The notes under the pieces: model-generated
The model's database searches: none
Told to the model about the DNA's origin: nothing
The model's input: only the letters and a program-made list of their open reading frames with translations
Assembly (NCBI GenBank): GCA_963824805.1
Contig: CAWGQZ010000016.1
Span: 1-64,000, forward strand
Reading direction: 5' to 3'
Length of the DNA: 64,000 nt
Source of the DNA: DATBAT01 sp963824805
GTDB taxonomy: Bacteria; Acidobacteriota; Terriglobia; Terriglobales; Acidobacteriaceae
Position numbers and translations under genes: made by a program
Shown here: in pieces, positions 28,781 through 38,221 of the stretch
How the letters are laid out: every line of letters begins with the position of its first letter
How positions within the stretch are numbered: position 1 is the stretch's first letter

Positions 28781-29183
28781 ATGAAGTTTCGCCTCTTGAG
28801 AGAAGAGCACCACATTCTTAAACTGGGAGAGTGATCGAAATCCGAACGACCCGCATCCAAACGCGAGTCGTTCATTCAAAGGCAAGAATCTGGAGAGACG
28901 AAACGCGATTCGATACCGACTGCAAGCCGACGCGGCGTTCCGATGGAGCAAAGACGGCAGAGGAGACGGAGCCACACGAGACATTAGTTCCAAGGGCGTG
29001 TACATTTTTACGCCGCAGAGCCCTCCCCAGAACGTTCCCATATCTGTGGAAATTTCATTTTCGACGTTCGCAGGGGCGGCCAAGCTTAGATTTCGCGGTG
29101 ACATGCGGGTGGTTCGCATTGACCGCTATTGTGAGAAACCAGGTTTCGCTTTACGGGGCGAACTAGTGGTTTCTTCAAATTAG
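28781..29183 (+). CDS. PilZ-domain protein, probable c-di-GMP receptor (one frameshift)
   Basis: ATG 28781, preceded by GAGGAG, opens MKFRLLREEHHILKLGE and then meets a stop. Shifting the frame at about 28828 gives a continuous sequence to 29183 with both PilZ signatures: RxxxR in ERRNAIRYRL and (D/N)xSxxG in TRDISSKGVYIF. These bind cyclic di-GMP. Beta-strand patterns typical of PilZ follow (ISVEISFSTFAG, GDMRVVRI, GFAL). The joined protein is about 134 residues, a single-domain PilZ. It is the first gene before the AAA ATPase and EPS operon and so a likely switch of EPS output. In no single frame is the whole protein visible, so it is easily missed. Confidence 0.65.
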
Positions 29184-29198
29184 GATTAAGGCAGTGCA

Positions 29199-29211
29199 CT
29201 TGCAATGCAAG
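29199..29211. promoter_or_regulatory. 13-bp palindrome covering the ATPase start codon
   Basis: CTTGCAATGCAAG is a perfect inverted repeat centred on the start codon of the AAA ATPase gene. It could be an operator or hide the start in a small hairpin. It may also be chance. Confidence 0.3.
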
Positions 29212-30367
29212 GTAATCCTGGAAAATTTGTGGACAAAAAAGAGATCGACGTAGTTCTACAACATTTCGGATTGAAGGAGCAGCCCTTTGGGGTGACGCCA
29301 GATCCGAAATACCTGTATCCCACTCCCTCGCACCGGGAAGCCCTTGCCTCCCTGTCTTACGGGGTAAATAGTGGTCGTGGTTTTTGCGCCTTGATCGCCA
29401 AACCGGGAATGGGTAAAACCACGCTGCTTTTTGAACTCTTGCAGCAACTCGAGAATTCATCGAGAACGGTTTTTCTATTTCAGCCAAACGTTTCTGAAAA
29501 AGACTTTCTCCGTAGCCTGCTGGCTGATCTGGGCATTCCAGACCAGGGCGGCGATGTAGTGCGGGCGCATCGGGCGCTAAACAGTGTGCTTCTGGACGAG
29601 GCCCGGCATGGTCGGCGGGTCGTGGTGGTCGTCGATGAAGCACAAAATCTGGACTGGTCGGTCCTTGAAATGGTGCGCCAGTTGTCGAACTTCGAGACGC
29701 CACAACAGAAATTGATACAGATCATCCTTGCGGGACAGCCACAGTTGGCGGGAATTCTAGCCTCGCCGAATATGACTCAACTTAGGCAACGGCTGTCGAT
29801 CATCGCCCGTCTCGATCCTTTATCGCCGGCAGGAACCAGTCGCTACATGGCGCACCGGCTCGAAGTTGCGGGTTTCGATTTTCAATACCCTATATTTACC
29901 GCAGCCGCCAGGTCATTAATCGCCCAATACAGCGGCGGGATTCCACGCAACATCAATAATCTTTGTTTCAACGCGCTCTCACTCGCGTACGCAATGGGGA
30001 AGAGGGAGTTCAGGAGAGCATTGTTCATGAGGTCGCTGCGGATCAGGATCTGGGCGCCATCATCGAGGATCAAATCGTTCAGCCACAATTTACGGAGTCG
30101 GCGGAATCCGGAACGACACCAATTCCGCCAAAACGGGATCTCAACCGCCGGTTTAAATCTTCAGCACGATCGGCAATGATGTTGTTTCTGGCTGCGAGCA
30201 ATCCCTTCAACCTGGGAAACATGGCGCTACAGCATTCTTCGGTCTCGGTAGGAACATATTTCAATTCGTTTAAATCGGAAGCGGGTACCCACAATGGTGC
30301 AAACGTGATGTATGGAAGTGCAACTAACATTCCATTGGTGGGCCGAGAAGTTTGTACCTTGAGCTAG
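29205..30367 (+). CDS. ExeA/GspA-like AAA ATPase of EPS locus (frameshift near 3' end)
   Basis: The N-terminal part reads FGLKEQPFGVTPDPKYLYPTPSHREALASL, the common opening of ExeA-type ATPases. Walker A AKPGMGKTTLL is at about residues 65-75, Walker B VVVVDEAQNL near 142, and ILAGQPQL and LRQRLSIIARLDPL are later family motifs. At about 30010 the frame changes; the better continuation is VQESIVHEVAADQDLGAIIEDQ and on to a stop at 30367. The frame that continues to 30179 turns into unlikely Arg-rich sequence. A C-terminal region up to about 30487 may belong here too after further breaks. In other EPS loci such ATPases accompany Wza/Wzc-like proteins; the exact role is unclear. Confidence 0.75.
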
Positions 30368-30516
30368 TTTTACGGGCACAGGAAGCCGTAAGGCCAGGAT
30401 GCCAAAACGGTTGTTCTACCTGAAGAAACGCATCTGCGAACCCGCTCAGAGGTTCCGGGTCGACAGCTTCAACGATTTCCACAGTAACCCCCTTTGGGAC
30501 TGAGAATGGCGGAGCC

Positions 30517-31075
30517 TTGCTCAATATTGCGTCCGTACCAAATTCCACTATATCGACGGTTGAGCCCGAGCCTGCGGGCGAATGGTATGCGCTGCAGACG
30601 AAACCGCGCCACGAAAAACGCATCGCGGCGAAGTTAGCTTCCAAAGGATTTTTTTGTTTTTTGCCGATGCACGCCGAATTGCGACAATGGAGCGACCGTA
30701 AGCAACGAGTCGAACTTCCGCTTTTTCAGCAACTACCTCTTCACCAAGACGGATCGCTCGCGCGAATCGCGCGGGGCTATTCTTCGCACCGATGGAATCA
30801 TCAGCTTTGTTGGTAGCAGCGGATATGGTACCCCCATTCCGAATGAACAAATGGATGCGGTCCGAGCAATCGTAAGAGATGGGATCGCGTTCACGCATCA
30901 TCCCTTTCTCAATGTTGGCCAACGGGTGCGCGTCCGCGGCGGAAGCCTGGACGGCGTCCAGGGAATTCTGGTTTCAAAGAATGGCGACCAGAGCCTGATT
31001 ATTTCCGTCGAGACAATTCAACGCTCTCTGGCTTTGCGCGTTGAGGGCTATGTCGTCGAACCTGTCCACCAATAG
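30517..31075 (+). CDS. UpxY-family (NusG-like) transcription antiterminator (one frameshift)
   Basis: A specialised NusG paralogue that lets RNA polymerase read long capsule/EPS operons. The NGN domain begins at EWYALQTKPRHEKRIAAKLASKGFFCFLP; the frame then breaks in a five-T run at about 30723 ('ccgctttttcagc', net extra base) and continues as SNYLFTKTDRSRESRGAILRTDGI. The C-terminal KOW-type domain reads VGQRVRVRGGSLDGVQGILVSKNGDQSLIISVE. The joined length is about 186 residues, normal for UpxY. The start is uncertain: TTG 30517 is given, and the frame is open back to 30424. It lies directly ahead of the priming transferase, the usual UpxY position. Confidence 0.75.
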
Positions 31076-31142
31076 ACCGTCCTAGCCTACCCGCAGGTCG
31101 TCACCCACAATGCAGGTTGCAACACCAATCCCCCGAAATTAG

Positions 31143-32589
31143 GTGCCAGTAGTGACTCATGAAAAACGCGAAGTTCTTCTAAATCTCTTAAAGCAGTTCG
31201 ATGTAGTCGTCGCAATTTTGTGTTTCGGTTTGGCGACCTTGCCTTTGTCCCACTGGGACACCATATCGGTGGGTCATTTTCTCTCGGTACGCATTCAAGC
31301 TCATCAACTTTTTTACTTTTTCCGCTCTTGTTCTCCTGTGGCATTTTTGCTTCGTTGCCAGCGGGCTCTACGAGTCGAACCGGCTGTCGGCAACCCGCCG
31401 CCAATTGTTGACCGCTGCCAAGGCAACGGCAGCCGCGGCAGCCGTCCTGGCCGTATTTGCTCTCTTGTTCAACGTGCGGATGGTAACTCCGGCTGGAGTC
31501 GCCAGATTCTGGGCGTTTAGCACGGTCCTGTTCGTGGCCGGTCGAGTTGCCCTGCGAGAAAGCCTTGGGGCCATAAGGCGTCACGGCAGAAACCTTCGCT
31601 ACGTTCTTATCGCCGGGACCAATCAAAGAGCCGTCCAATTTGCCAAAAGACTCCAACAAAAGCCTGAACTCGGTTACCGGGTTCTCGGCTTTGTAGACGA
31701 GCCCTGGGAAGGCACCAACTTAAGTTCGTTAGAGTCGGATGCGCTCTGCTTTAGTTTGGACAACATTGCTGACTTCCTGCGCCAAAACGTGGTGGACGAA
31801 GTGGCAATGTACCTGCCTCTTCGGTCTTTCTACGAGACTGCGGCCCGGGTGGCGGAGCTTTGCGAGCAACACGGGATCATGATGCGATTCGATCCCGACA
31901 TCTTCAATCTGAAAACAGCCCGCCCGCGGAATGAGATATTCGATGGCGATCCTATGACGATCGCCCATACAGGAAAAGTCGAGGGCTGGCCGAGTCTCAT
32001 CAAGCGTTCCATGGACGTTGTCGGTTCGCTCGTGCTGCTGACCGTGTTGTCTCCGATATTGCTGTGCGCCGCGGTGCTGGTGAAAGTTACCAGCCGGGGC
32101 CCTATCTTTTTTCTCCAGGAGCGAGTTGGTTTTAATAAACGGAAGTTCAAGGTTTTCAAGTTTCGCACCATGGTGCCCGACGCGGAAAAGCTTTTGGCAA
32201 ATTTGGAAGACCAGAACGAAGTTGCGGGGCCAGTCTTCAAGATCAAGAAAGATCCCCGCATCACTCCAGTTGGGAGCTTTCTTCGCCGTTCCAGTATTGA
32301 CGAGCTGCCGCAGCTGTTGAATGTACTTCGCGGAGAGATGAGCCTGGTTGGCCCGCGCCCGCTGCCGGTTCGCGACTACCAGGGCTTCAATCAAGACTGG
32401 CAAAGACGTCGTTTCAGCGTCCGGCCGGGCATTACCTGCCTCTGGCAAGTGAATGGGAGAAGTTCGATCGCTTTCGATCAGTGGATGGAACTGGACATTC
32501 AATATTTGGATGAATGGTCGCTGTGGCTAGATTTCAAGATACTGGCGCGTACCATTCCGGCGGTGTTTAAGGGATCTGGTGCAGCTTGA
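31143..32589 (+). CDS. Undecaprenyl-phosphate sugar phosphotransferase (WcaJ-type priming enzyme; one frameshift)
   Basis: About 482 residues: an N-terminal membrane region with several helices, a middle CoA/nucleotide-binding-like domain (RYVLIAGTNQRAVQFAKRL), and the C-terminal bacterial sugar transferase domain. The latter has KRSMDVVGSLVLLTVLSPILL, FFLQERVGFNKRKFKVFKFRTMV, LRRSSIDELPQLLNVLRGEMSLVGPRPLP and RPGITCLWQVNGRS. It starts repeat-unit synthesis by moving sugar-1-phosphate to undecaprenyl phosphate. The frame breaks at about 31290-31300 ('attcaagctcatc', net extra base), inside the membrane region; residues on both sides fit the family. GTG 31143 is the most 5' start in frame but has a weak ribosome site. 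Confidence 0.88.
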
Positions 32590-32628
32590 TTCGCATCGGG
32601 ACCAGAGAGGTTTCGTGAGGCAATAGAT

Positions 32629-33337
32629 ATGAAAACGATTTGGAAACCATTGATCCTGGCTACAGCCACCCTGGTGGTTTGCAGTCCGTTGTTTGCGCAA
32701 AATGTGCCTCCGCAACGATCGGCATGCAATTCACCGGCAACGGGTACGAGCTCCGGCCGGATTTTCAGAACGTGATCCTCGCTACCGCATTCAGCCGGGA
32801 GATTCCTTCGAAGTCACGTTCGAATTTGTCCCGGATTTCAATCAGGCAGCGACGGTCCAGCCGGATGGTTTTGTGACTATGAAGGGAATTGGGGACGTCA
32901 AGGTTGGGGGCCAGACGGTTCCTGAACTTACGACAACCCTGTGCCGTGCCTACAACAAAATTATGGTGAATCCGGGAATTGCACTATTGCTGAAGGACTT
33001 TAACAAGCCGGCATTCGTTGCCAGTGGACAGGTACTTCATCCCGGGAAATACGACCTCAGAGGAGATATGACTCTGACCGAAGCCATAGCCGTGGCAGGA
33101 GGGTTCACCGAGAAATCGAAACATTCCCAGGTGGTTTTGTTTCGACGGCTATCGGATAAGTGGTCGGAGGCCAAGGTAATCGATGTAAAGAAGATGTTCA
33201 ATGCAAAAAGCCTTGATGAGGATCCGGTCCTCCAGGCGGGCGACATGTTCGTGGTGCCGCAGAATCGAATCTCAAAGATATCGCGGTTCCTTCCAACCCC
33301 GTCGGTTTCGACTTACGTCAGCCCATCTCAATTTTGA
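32629..33337 (+). CDS. Polysaccharide export outer-membrane protein, Wza-like (one frameshift)
   Basis: ATG 32629 gives a signal peptide (MKTIWKPLILATATLVVCS then PLFAQ). The frame breaks at about 32763 near 'attttcagaacg' (net extra base) and continues as DPRYRIQPGDSFEVTFEFVP, the Poly_export domain, then an SLBB-type domain (PAFVASGQVLHPGKYDLRGDMTLTEAIAVAGG) and LQAGDMFVVPQNR. At about 236 residues it is shorter than E. coli Wza and lacks the extra SLBB domain and C-terminal membrane helix, as in many Acidobacteria-like loci. No lipobox is clear. It would form the outer-membrane exit for the EPS together with the Wzc-like protein just downstream. Confidence 0.85.
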
Positions 33338-33401
33338 AATATTCCACCAATCGTAAGACCACTCAGGCCGGCGCTCGGTATACGTCGGCGCGGAGGTAGC
33401 T

Positions 33402-35024
33402 ATGGACGACGAAGTGTTTGCTATTGAAAAAAGAGTACCGTTTCGCACATACACGCCGAAGGATATCCTTTCCATACCTTTCCGCCGCCGGCGGCTGCTT
33501 GTTCTGTGTGCGGTGGCCACCCTGGCCGCCACCCTCTATGCCGCGTGGCAGCTTCCGCGCTATAGGGCCGAAGCCAAACTGCTGGTAATGCGGCAAAGGG
33601 CAGACCCTGTGGTTTCACCGGTATCCCAGGACAAGACCCTGGCAGTTACAACGCCACCTGTGGTGACCGACGAGGAACTGCGCTCCGAAATCGAGTTGCT
33701 TACCTCCTACGATCTGGCGCGAGAAGTTGTCAGCCAGATCCACGGCTCTCTGGGTGGTGGATCCAGTCCGATGGCTTTTTTGACGGCATGGAAGAAATGG
33801 TTTAGTACGCCCGAAGAACTCGAAGCAGGAAAGATAAATAGCCTGATCGGAAATCTTTCTGTGGACATAGCCAAGGGCAGCAACATGATTGTGGTCCAGT
33901 TTAAAAGCCGCGATCCAAAGATGGCCAAGCAGGTCCTGGACAAAGTGATCGAGGTTTATCTTCAGCGGCACAAGGCGGTTCACCGTCCTGCCGGCCAGTT
34001 TGATTTCTATCAACAACAAACCACGCAATATCAGGACAATCTGCAGAAGGCCGAAGCAGCGCTGACCGAATTTTCAGGAAAATACGGAGTGGTGAACCCC
34101 GCGACCGACCGCGACATCGTGCTTCAGAAACTCAACGACTTCAAGTTTGCACTGCACCAGAACCAGGTTTCGGTCTCCGACGCGCAAAATCGGGTTCGCA
34201 GCCTTCAGGCGCAATTGACTTCCAGCCCCGACCGCATCACCACCCAGTTGAAACGTGCGGATAATCCCGAATTGCTGCAGCAGCTCAAGTCCACCCTATT
34301 GACCTTGCAGTTGAAGCGGTCCGACATGTTGAGCAAGTTCCAGCCTGATTATCCTCCCGTCCAGGAACTCGAAGCACAGATAGCGCATACCAAATCATCC
34401 ATAGAAGCACAGGAAGCACAGCCGGTAAAGGAAACTACGACGGATATCGATCCGACCCACACCTGGATCGTGGGGGAGCTGGCAAAGGCCAAGTCCGAGT
34501 TAGCTGGCCTTCAAGCAAGCGAGGGCGCGCTTCTTAGCACTATCAAGACCTATGAGGCTTCCGCTAAAGATCTGGATCAAAAAGCCATCATCCAGCATGA
34601 TCTGCAGCGTCAAGCCAGCGCAGAAGAAGGCAACTACCTGATGTATCTCCACAAGCGGGAAGAAGCCAGAGTGTCGGACGTTTTGGACGCCGACCGCTTG
34701 TTCAATGTGGTGGTGGCAGAACCGCCCACGGTTCCAGCAATTCCCTCCCCTTCGTCCACTACTTATGCAATCGTGGCTCTGTTTGGCATGGGCATGCTGA
34801 GTTGCGCATTATTCTGGGCGCTGGAATATTTCAATAACACTCTTACCACCTCGTCTGAAATCGAATCCTACCTCAACATTCCGGTACTCGCGGCAGTTCC
34901 GGCGCAATTCGGTGGTAGCAGCTATCGCAGGGCTCGAGCGTTACCGCGACACAGCCGGCAGACGTTGGACTTATATTCCGACAGGTCGGCACACTATCAG
35001 TCACCAGAAGGAACCAATGAGTAA
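33402..35024 (+). CDS. Wzz/GumC-type chain-length determinant (Wzc N-terminal part)
   Basis: 540 residues. A first transmembrane helix (LLVLCAVATLAATLYAAWQL) follows a short cytoplasmic start; then comes a Wzz domain (YRAEAKLLVMRQ) and a long periplasmic coiled-coil region (about residues 200-390, Gln/Leu-rich). A Pro-rich motif (PPTVPAIPSP) and the second helix (AIVALFGMGMLSCALFWAL) follow, then a short cytoplasmic tail. It sets EPS chain length and links inner- and outer-membrane export parts. The kinase domain is encoded separately by the next gene, which overlaps its end by 8 bases. Confidence 0.9.
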   Translation: MDDEVFAIEKRVPFRTYTPKDILSIPFRRRRLLVLCAVATLAATLYAAWQLPRYRAEAKLLVMRQRADPVVSPVSQDKTLAVTTPPVVTDEELRSEIELLTSYDLAREVVSQIHGSLGGGSSPMAFLTAWKKWFSTPEELEAGKINSLIGNLSVDIAKGSNMIVVQFKSRDPKMAKQVLDKVIEVYLQRHKAVHRPAGQFDFYQQQTTQYQDNLQKAEAALTEFSGKYGVVNPATDRDIVLQKLNDFKFALHQNQVSVSDAQNRVRSLQAQLTSSPDRITTQLKRADNPELLQQLKSTLLTLQLKRSDMLSKFQPDYPPVQELEAQIAHTKSSIEAQEAQPVKETTTDIDPTHTWIVGELAKAKSELAGLQASEGALLSTIKTYEASAKDLDQKAIIQHDLQRQASAEEGNYLMYLHKREEARVSDVLDADRLFNVVVAEPPTVPAIPSPSSTTYAIVALFGMGMLSCALFWALEYFNNTLTTSSEIESYLNIPVLAAVPAQFGGSSYRRARALPRHSRQTLDLYSDRSAHYQSPEGTNE

Positions 35025-35775
35025 GAATTTTCAGTTGTTGATGCGGGCCGAGCAGGAAGTCTCAAGTGGAAGTGGGAAAAAACGTCACCAGGTCTTATGG
35101 ACACCTCCGGAGGAAGGACATGCCGTCCCATCGTACCCACTGGACGGCGTCGATGAACGCTCTCGTGACCAGGTAGCAAAGCTGGTGCGTCAGTTGTTTC
35201 TTCTGCCCGGGGCAGTACGAGCGGTAGCGTTCGCCGCAGTCGAGCCAGGGAACGGCTGCAGTTGGATGGCGGTTCAGTGCGCGCGGATCCTGGCATCGCA
35301 AGTCGCCGGGGCGGTTTGCATTATCGATGCCAACCTCCATTCCCCGTCACTTCACCGTTACTTTGGAATAGGAAATTATCGCGGCTTCAGCGATGTAATG
35401 CGTCACCCCGGACGATTGCGCGACTGCGTTTTCCCGGTGTCGGGCGTGCCGAATTTGTGGCTGATGACGGCGGGATCGAGTTGCGACGGAAGGGATGCTT
35501 TCGGCGCGGAACGCCTGCAATCCGTCATCGAGGAACTTAGAAGCCACTTCGACTATTTGATTATCGACAGTGCGGCCCTTAACCCCTACGGGGATGCATT
35601 AATGCTGGGTCAGGCGGCGGATGGAATCGCACTGGTGGTGGCCGAGCAGAATACCCGCAAGGAGAGCGCACGTCATGCTGTCGAGGAGTTGAAGAAGGCA
35701 AATGTTCGAATTCTCGGGGCCGTCTTGAACAAACGAACCTTCCCTATTCCCCAAAAACTCTACGAAAAGTTGTAG
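35017..35775 (+). CDS. CpsD/CapB-like tyrosine kinase homologue with degenerate Walker A
   Basis: 252 residues, the cytoplasmic partner expected after a Wzz/GumC protein. The fold order is conserved: Walker A region AAVEPGNGCSWMAVQCARILA, Walker A' AVCIIDANLHSPSLHRYFGI, Walker B DYLIIDSAALNPYGDALML. The P-loop lysine is missing (GNGCSW instead of GxGKS/T), A' has Asn and His in place of the second Asp and Arg, and there is no C-terminal tyrosine cluster. It may therefore bind nucleotide differently or be a regulatory pseudokinase. ATG 35017 is chosen for AAGGAA just upstream; a longer in-frame start at 34912 would lie well inside the previous gene. Confidence 0.82.
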   Translation: MSKNFQLLMRAEQEVSSGSGKKRHQVLWTPPEEGHAVPSYPLDGVDERSRDQVAKLVRQLFLLPGAVRAVAFAAVEPGNGCSWMAVQCARILASQVAGAVCIIDANLHSPSLHRYFGIGNYRGFSDVMRHPGRLRDCVFPVSGVPNLWLMTAGSSCDGRDAFGAERLQSVIEELRSHFDYLIIDSAALNPYGDALMLGQAADGIALVVAEQNTRKESARHAVEELKKANVRILGAVLNKRTFPIPQKLYEKL

Positions 35776-35795
35776 CCCAGGAAAGCTTAGAGCGA

Positions 35796-36881
35796 ATGAA
35801 GAAGACACCCTCCACAAAATCCGCCAGAAATCTGCACCTCCTCTCCCAAATGGCATTGGCCGACGACGCGGTCGAGGCGGTGAAGGACATCGCCGCCATG
35901 GATCATCCGCAGCGCGACGAATTCCGCCGCCTTGCCCACGATCATCATGTGGTCATTCGGGCTTTCCGAATTCTGAATACACGGGCAGTCGAAATCCAAG
36001 AGACGGAACTTGCCTATTGGACCGCGAAAGTGCTTGAGGCGGAGGAAGCTCGCATAGCAAATGCTTTGGAGTTCCTCGCCGAGATTTGTCACAGACTAGA
36101 GGCGGCGGGCTGCCGGGTGGTGGTGATGAAATCTCTTGACCATTGGCCTGACATCGGAAACGATCTGGACCTGTACACCAGTGCCGATGAGCCTTCCACG
36201 CGGCAGGTGCTCCAGGAAAAGCTCCGCGGCAGCAGTCAGCCACGGGCCTGGGGCGATCGTTTGGCAGGAAAGTGGAATTACCGAATTCCCGGCCTCAACA
36301 CGACCCTTGAGATCCATCACCAGCGTCTGGGCCAAACCGGCGAACATCGCGCATTGGCGCGAAGATTTATCACCCGCCGCGTGCCATTGCAGATCCTCAG
36401 CTACTCCTTCCTCGTTCCTGCTCCCGAAGAGCAGGTCATCGCTGCCACTCTGCAGAGAATGTACCGTCACCTCTATGTTCGCATTTGTGATGTCGCCAAC
36501 ACAGCGGGATTGGTTGAGTCTGGCGAGTTGAATTATGCAGAGTTACGAACCGCCGCCGACTTGGGTGGAATATGGCCGGGAGTCGCCAGCTACCTGAAAA
36601 TCGTCTCCGACTATTTGCTGCAATACCGCGAGACCGGACTTGATCTGCCGAAATCGGTTATCAGGGATGCGCAGCTGAATGGCGACAATCTCGTGGTTCG
36701 CGGGCCATGGCTGCGGCTTCCGATCTTCCCTAAAATCGCCGTTTTCTATGGCAAACAGATGGCCAGCATGGCGTTGCGGGGTGACCTCCCCGGCACCATG
36801 CGACTCAGCTTGCTGCCGCCTCTGGCATCGGCCGCGAAAGTCGCCTACAAGCTGACTGGTGATCACCGTGGAATCTGGTAA
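35796..36881 (+). CDS. Nucleotidyltransferase-like protein (NTP_transf_5 type)
   Basis: 361 residues. The core resembles the uncharacterised nucleotidyltransferase family found in polysaccharide loci: a helical start, then CRVVVMKSLDHWPDIGNDLDLYTSAD with the DxD metal motif, LEIHHQRLGQTGEHRALARRF and a helical C-terminal half. Members are assumed to transfer a nucleotidyl group, but no substrate is established. It starts 20 bases after the kinase-like gene and is followed by the second flippase gene. A distantly related N-terminal domain appears at 42928, there fused to a TMK-like kinase. Confidence 0.7.
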   Translation: MKKTPSTKSARNLHLLSQMALADDAVEAVKDIAAMDHPQRDEFRRLAHDHHVVIRAFRILNTRAVEIQETELAYWTAKVLEAEEARIANALEFLAEICHRLEAAGCRVVVMKSLDHWPDIGNDLDLYTSADEPSTRQVLQEKLRGSSQPRAWGDRLAGKWNYRIPGLNTTLEIHHQRLGQTGEHRALARRFITRRVPLQILSYSFLVPAPEEQVIAATLQRMYRHLYVRICDVANTAGLVESGELNYAELRTAADLGGIWPGVASYLKIVSDYLLQYRETGLDLPKSVIRDAQLNGDNLVVRGPWLRLPIFPKIAVFYGKQMASMALRGDLPGTMRLSLLPPLASAAKVAYKLTGDHRGIW

Positions 36882-36922
36882 CTCTGCCAACCAAATCCAG
36901 CATTCGAAAGAGATTTAGTAAT

Positions 36923-38212
36923 TTGTCTTATTGGACAAGATTGCGGGAGAGTGTCCTGCTGCGCAACACGGCGTGGATGTTCTGTGGCCAGGGGATCGGT
37001 CAGCTTCTGCGGGCTGTTTACTTTTTGATCGTTCCCCGGGCGCTCGGTGCCGAACAGTATGGCGCTTTCGTGGGCGTAACTTCTCTCGCCGCCATCTTGG
37101 CTCCCTTTGCAAGCTGGGGTGCGGGTGGCCTCATTGTAAAGAACGTTTCAAGAAACAAGAAGGTTTTCGACGAGTATTGGGGAAACTCGCTGCTGCTAAG
37201 CGTCGTCTCCGGGTCGATCCTTATAGGGATCATGTTGGGTGTGGCGCAGTTCGCGCTCTCTGACCGTATTCCCTGGGCATTAATTTGGTTGGTAGCCATC
37301 TCCGATTTGCTCTTCTCCAAGATTCTGGACGTTGGCACGCAGGCATTTCAAGCCTTTGACCTGCTGGCTGCGACCGCCAAACTGAATGTGCTGGGTAACC
37401 TGATTCGAATACTGGGAGCCGTGGTGCTGGTCGTTTTCTTTCACCACGCCGATGCCACCTCGTGGGCATGGTGCTATCTGTTCGCGAGCGTGGCCATGGC
37501 GGCTATAACAGTCACCTGGATAAACCGGGTTTTGGGCCAACCCGTGCTCGCTCTCTGGCGCATTAAATCAGAGCTGTTGGAAGGCGGTTACTTTTCGGTC
37601 AGCATGTCTTCTCAGACTGTATACAACGACATCGACAAGACGATGTTGGTGCGGCTATCTTCGCTGGACAGCGCTGGTATTTATGCCGCAGCGTATCGCC
37701 TGGTTGATGTGGCATTCCTGCCGATTCGATCTCTACTGTGGGCCGCCTACCCAAACTTTTTTCGCCACGGTTCAAACGGAATCGGAGCCAGCTCTTCGTA
37801 TGCAAAAAAGCTGATTCCCAAGGCCGCGCTTTACAGTCTCTTGGCGGCGGCGGCTTTATTTTTCGGGGCTCCCATCATTCCCTATCTGTTGGGCCATGAA
37901 TACGCTCGCACGGTGATCGCGCTGAGATGGCTGGCGCCGCTTCCGCTGTTAAAGACGCTGCACTATTTTGTCGCAGATTCATTGACTGGAGCCGGCGAAC
38001 AGGGCATTCGGACGGGCGTTCAAGTCGGGATTGCAGTGTTGAATATTCTTCTCAATCTTTGGCTAATACCGGCCTACTCCTGGCGCGGTGCCGCATGGTC
38101 CAGCCTGGCGTCAGATGGACTGCTGGCCATCGGATTGTGGACCGCAGTTTCCATTCTTCGCCGTCAGGAAAGCAGCAGGCAACAGCTGGTTCCCACAGAA
38201 AATCTGGCCTGA
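36923..38212 (+). CDS. Second Wzx-type polysaccharide flippase
   Basis: 429 residues with about 12 hydrophobic helices. RNTAWMFCGQGIGQLLRAVYFLIVPRALGAEQYG at the start is typical of the polysaccharide transport family (polysacc_synt). TTG 36923 is the start that keeps the usual N-terminal helix; no ATG is near. It differs strongly in length and sequence from the flippase at 8739 and is paired with its own Wzy at 38222, so it probably serves the main EPS. Confidence 0.87.
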   Translation: MSYWTRLRESVLLRNTAWMFCGQGIGQLLRAVYFLIVPRALGAEQYGAFVGVTSLAAILAPFASWGAGGLIVKNVSRNKKVFDEYWGNSLLLSVVSGSILIGIMLGVAQFALSDRIPWALIWLVAISDLLFSKILDVGTQAFQAFDLLAATAKLNVLGNLIRILGAVVLVVFFHHADATSWAWCYLFASVAMAAITVTWINRVLGQPVLALWRIKSELLEGGYFSVSMSSQTVYNDIDKTMLVRLSSLDSAGIYAAAYRLVDVAFLPIRSLLWAAYPNFFRHGSNGIGASSSYAKKLIPKAALYSLLAAAALFFGAPIIPYLLGHEYARTVIALRWLAPLPLLKTLHYFVADSLTGAGEQGIRTGVQVGIAVLNILLNLWLIPAYSWRGAAWSSLASDGLLAIGLWTAVSILRRQESSRQQLVPTENLA

Positions 38213-38221
38213 TCGTCTTCC

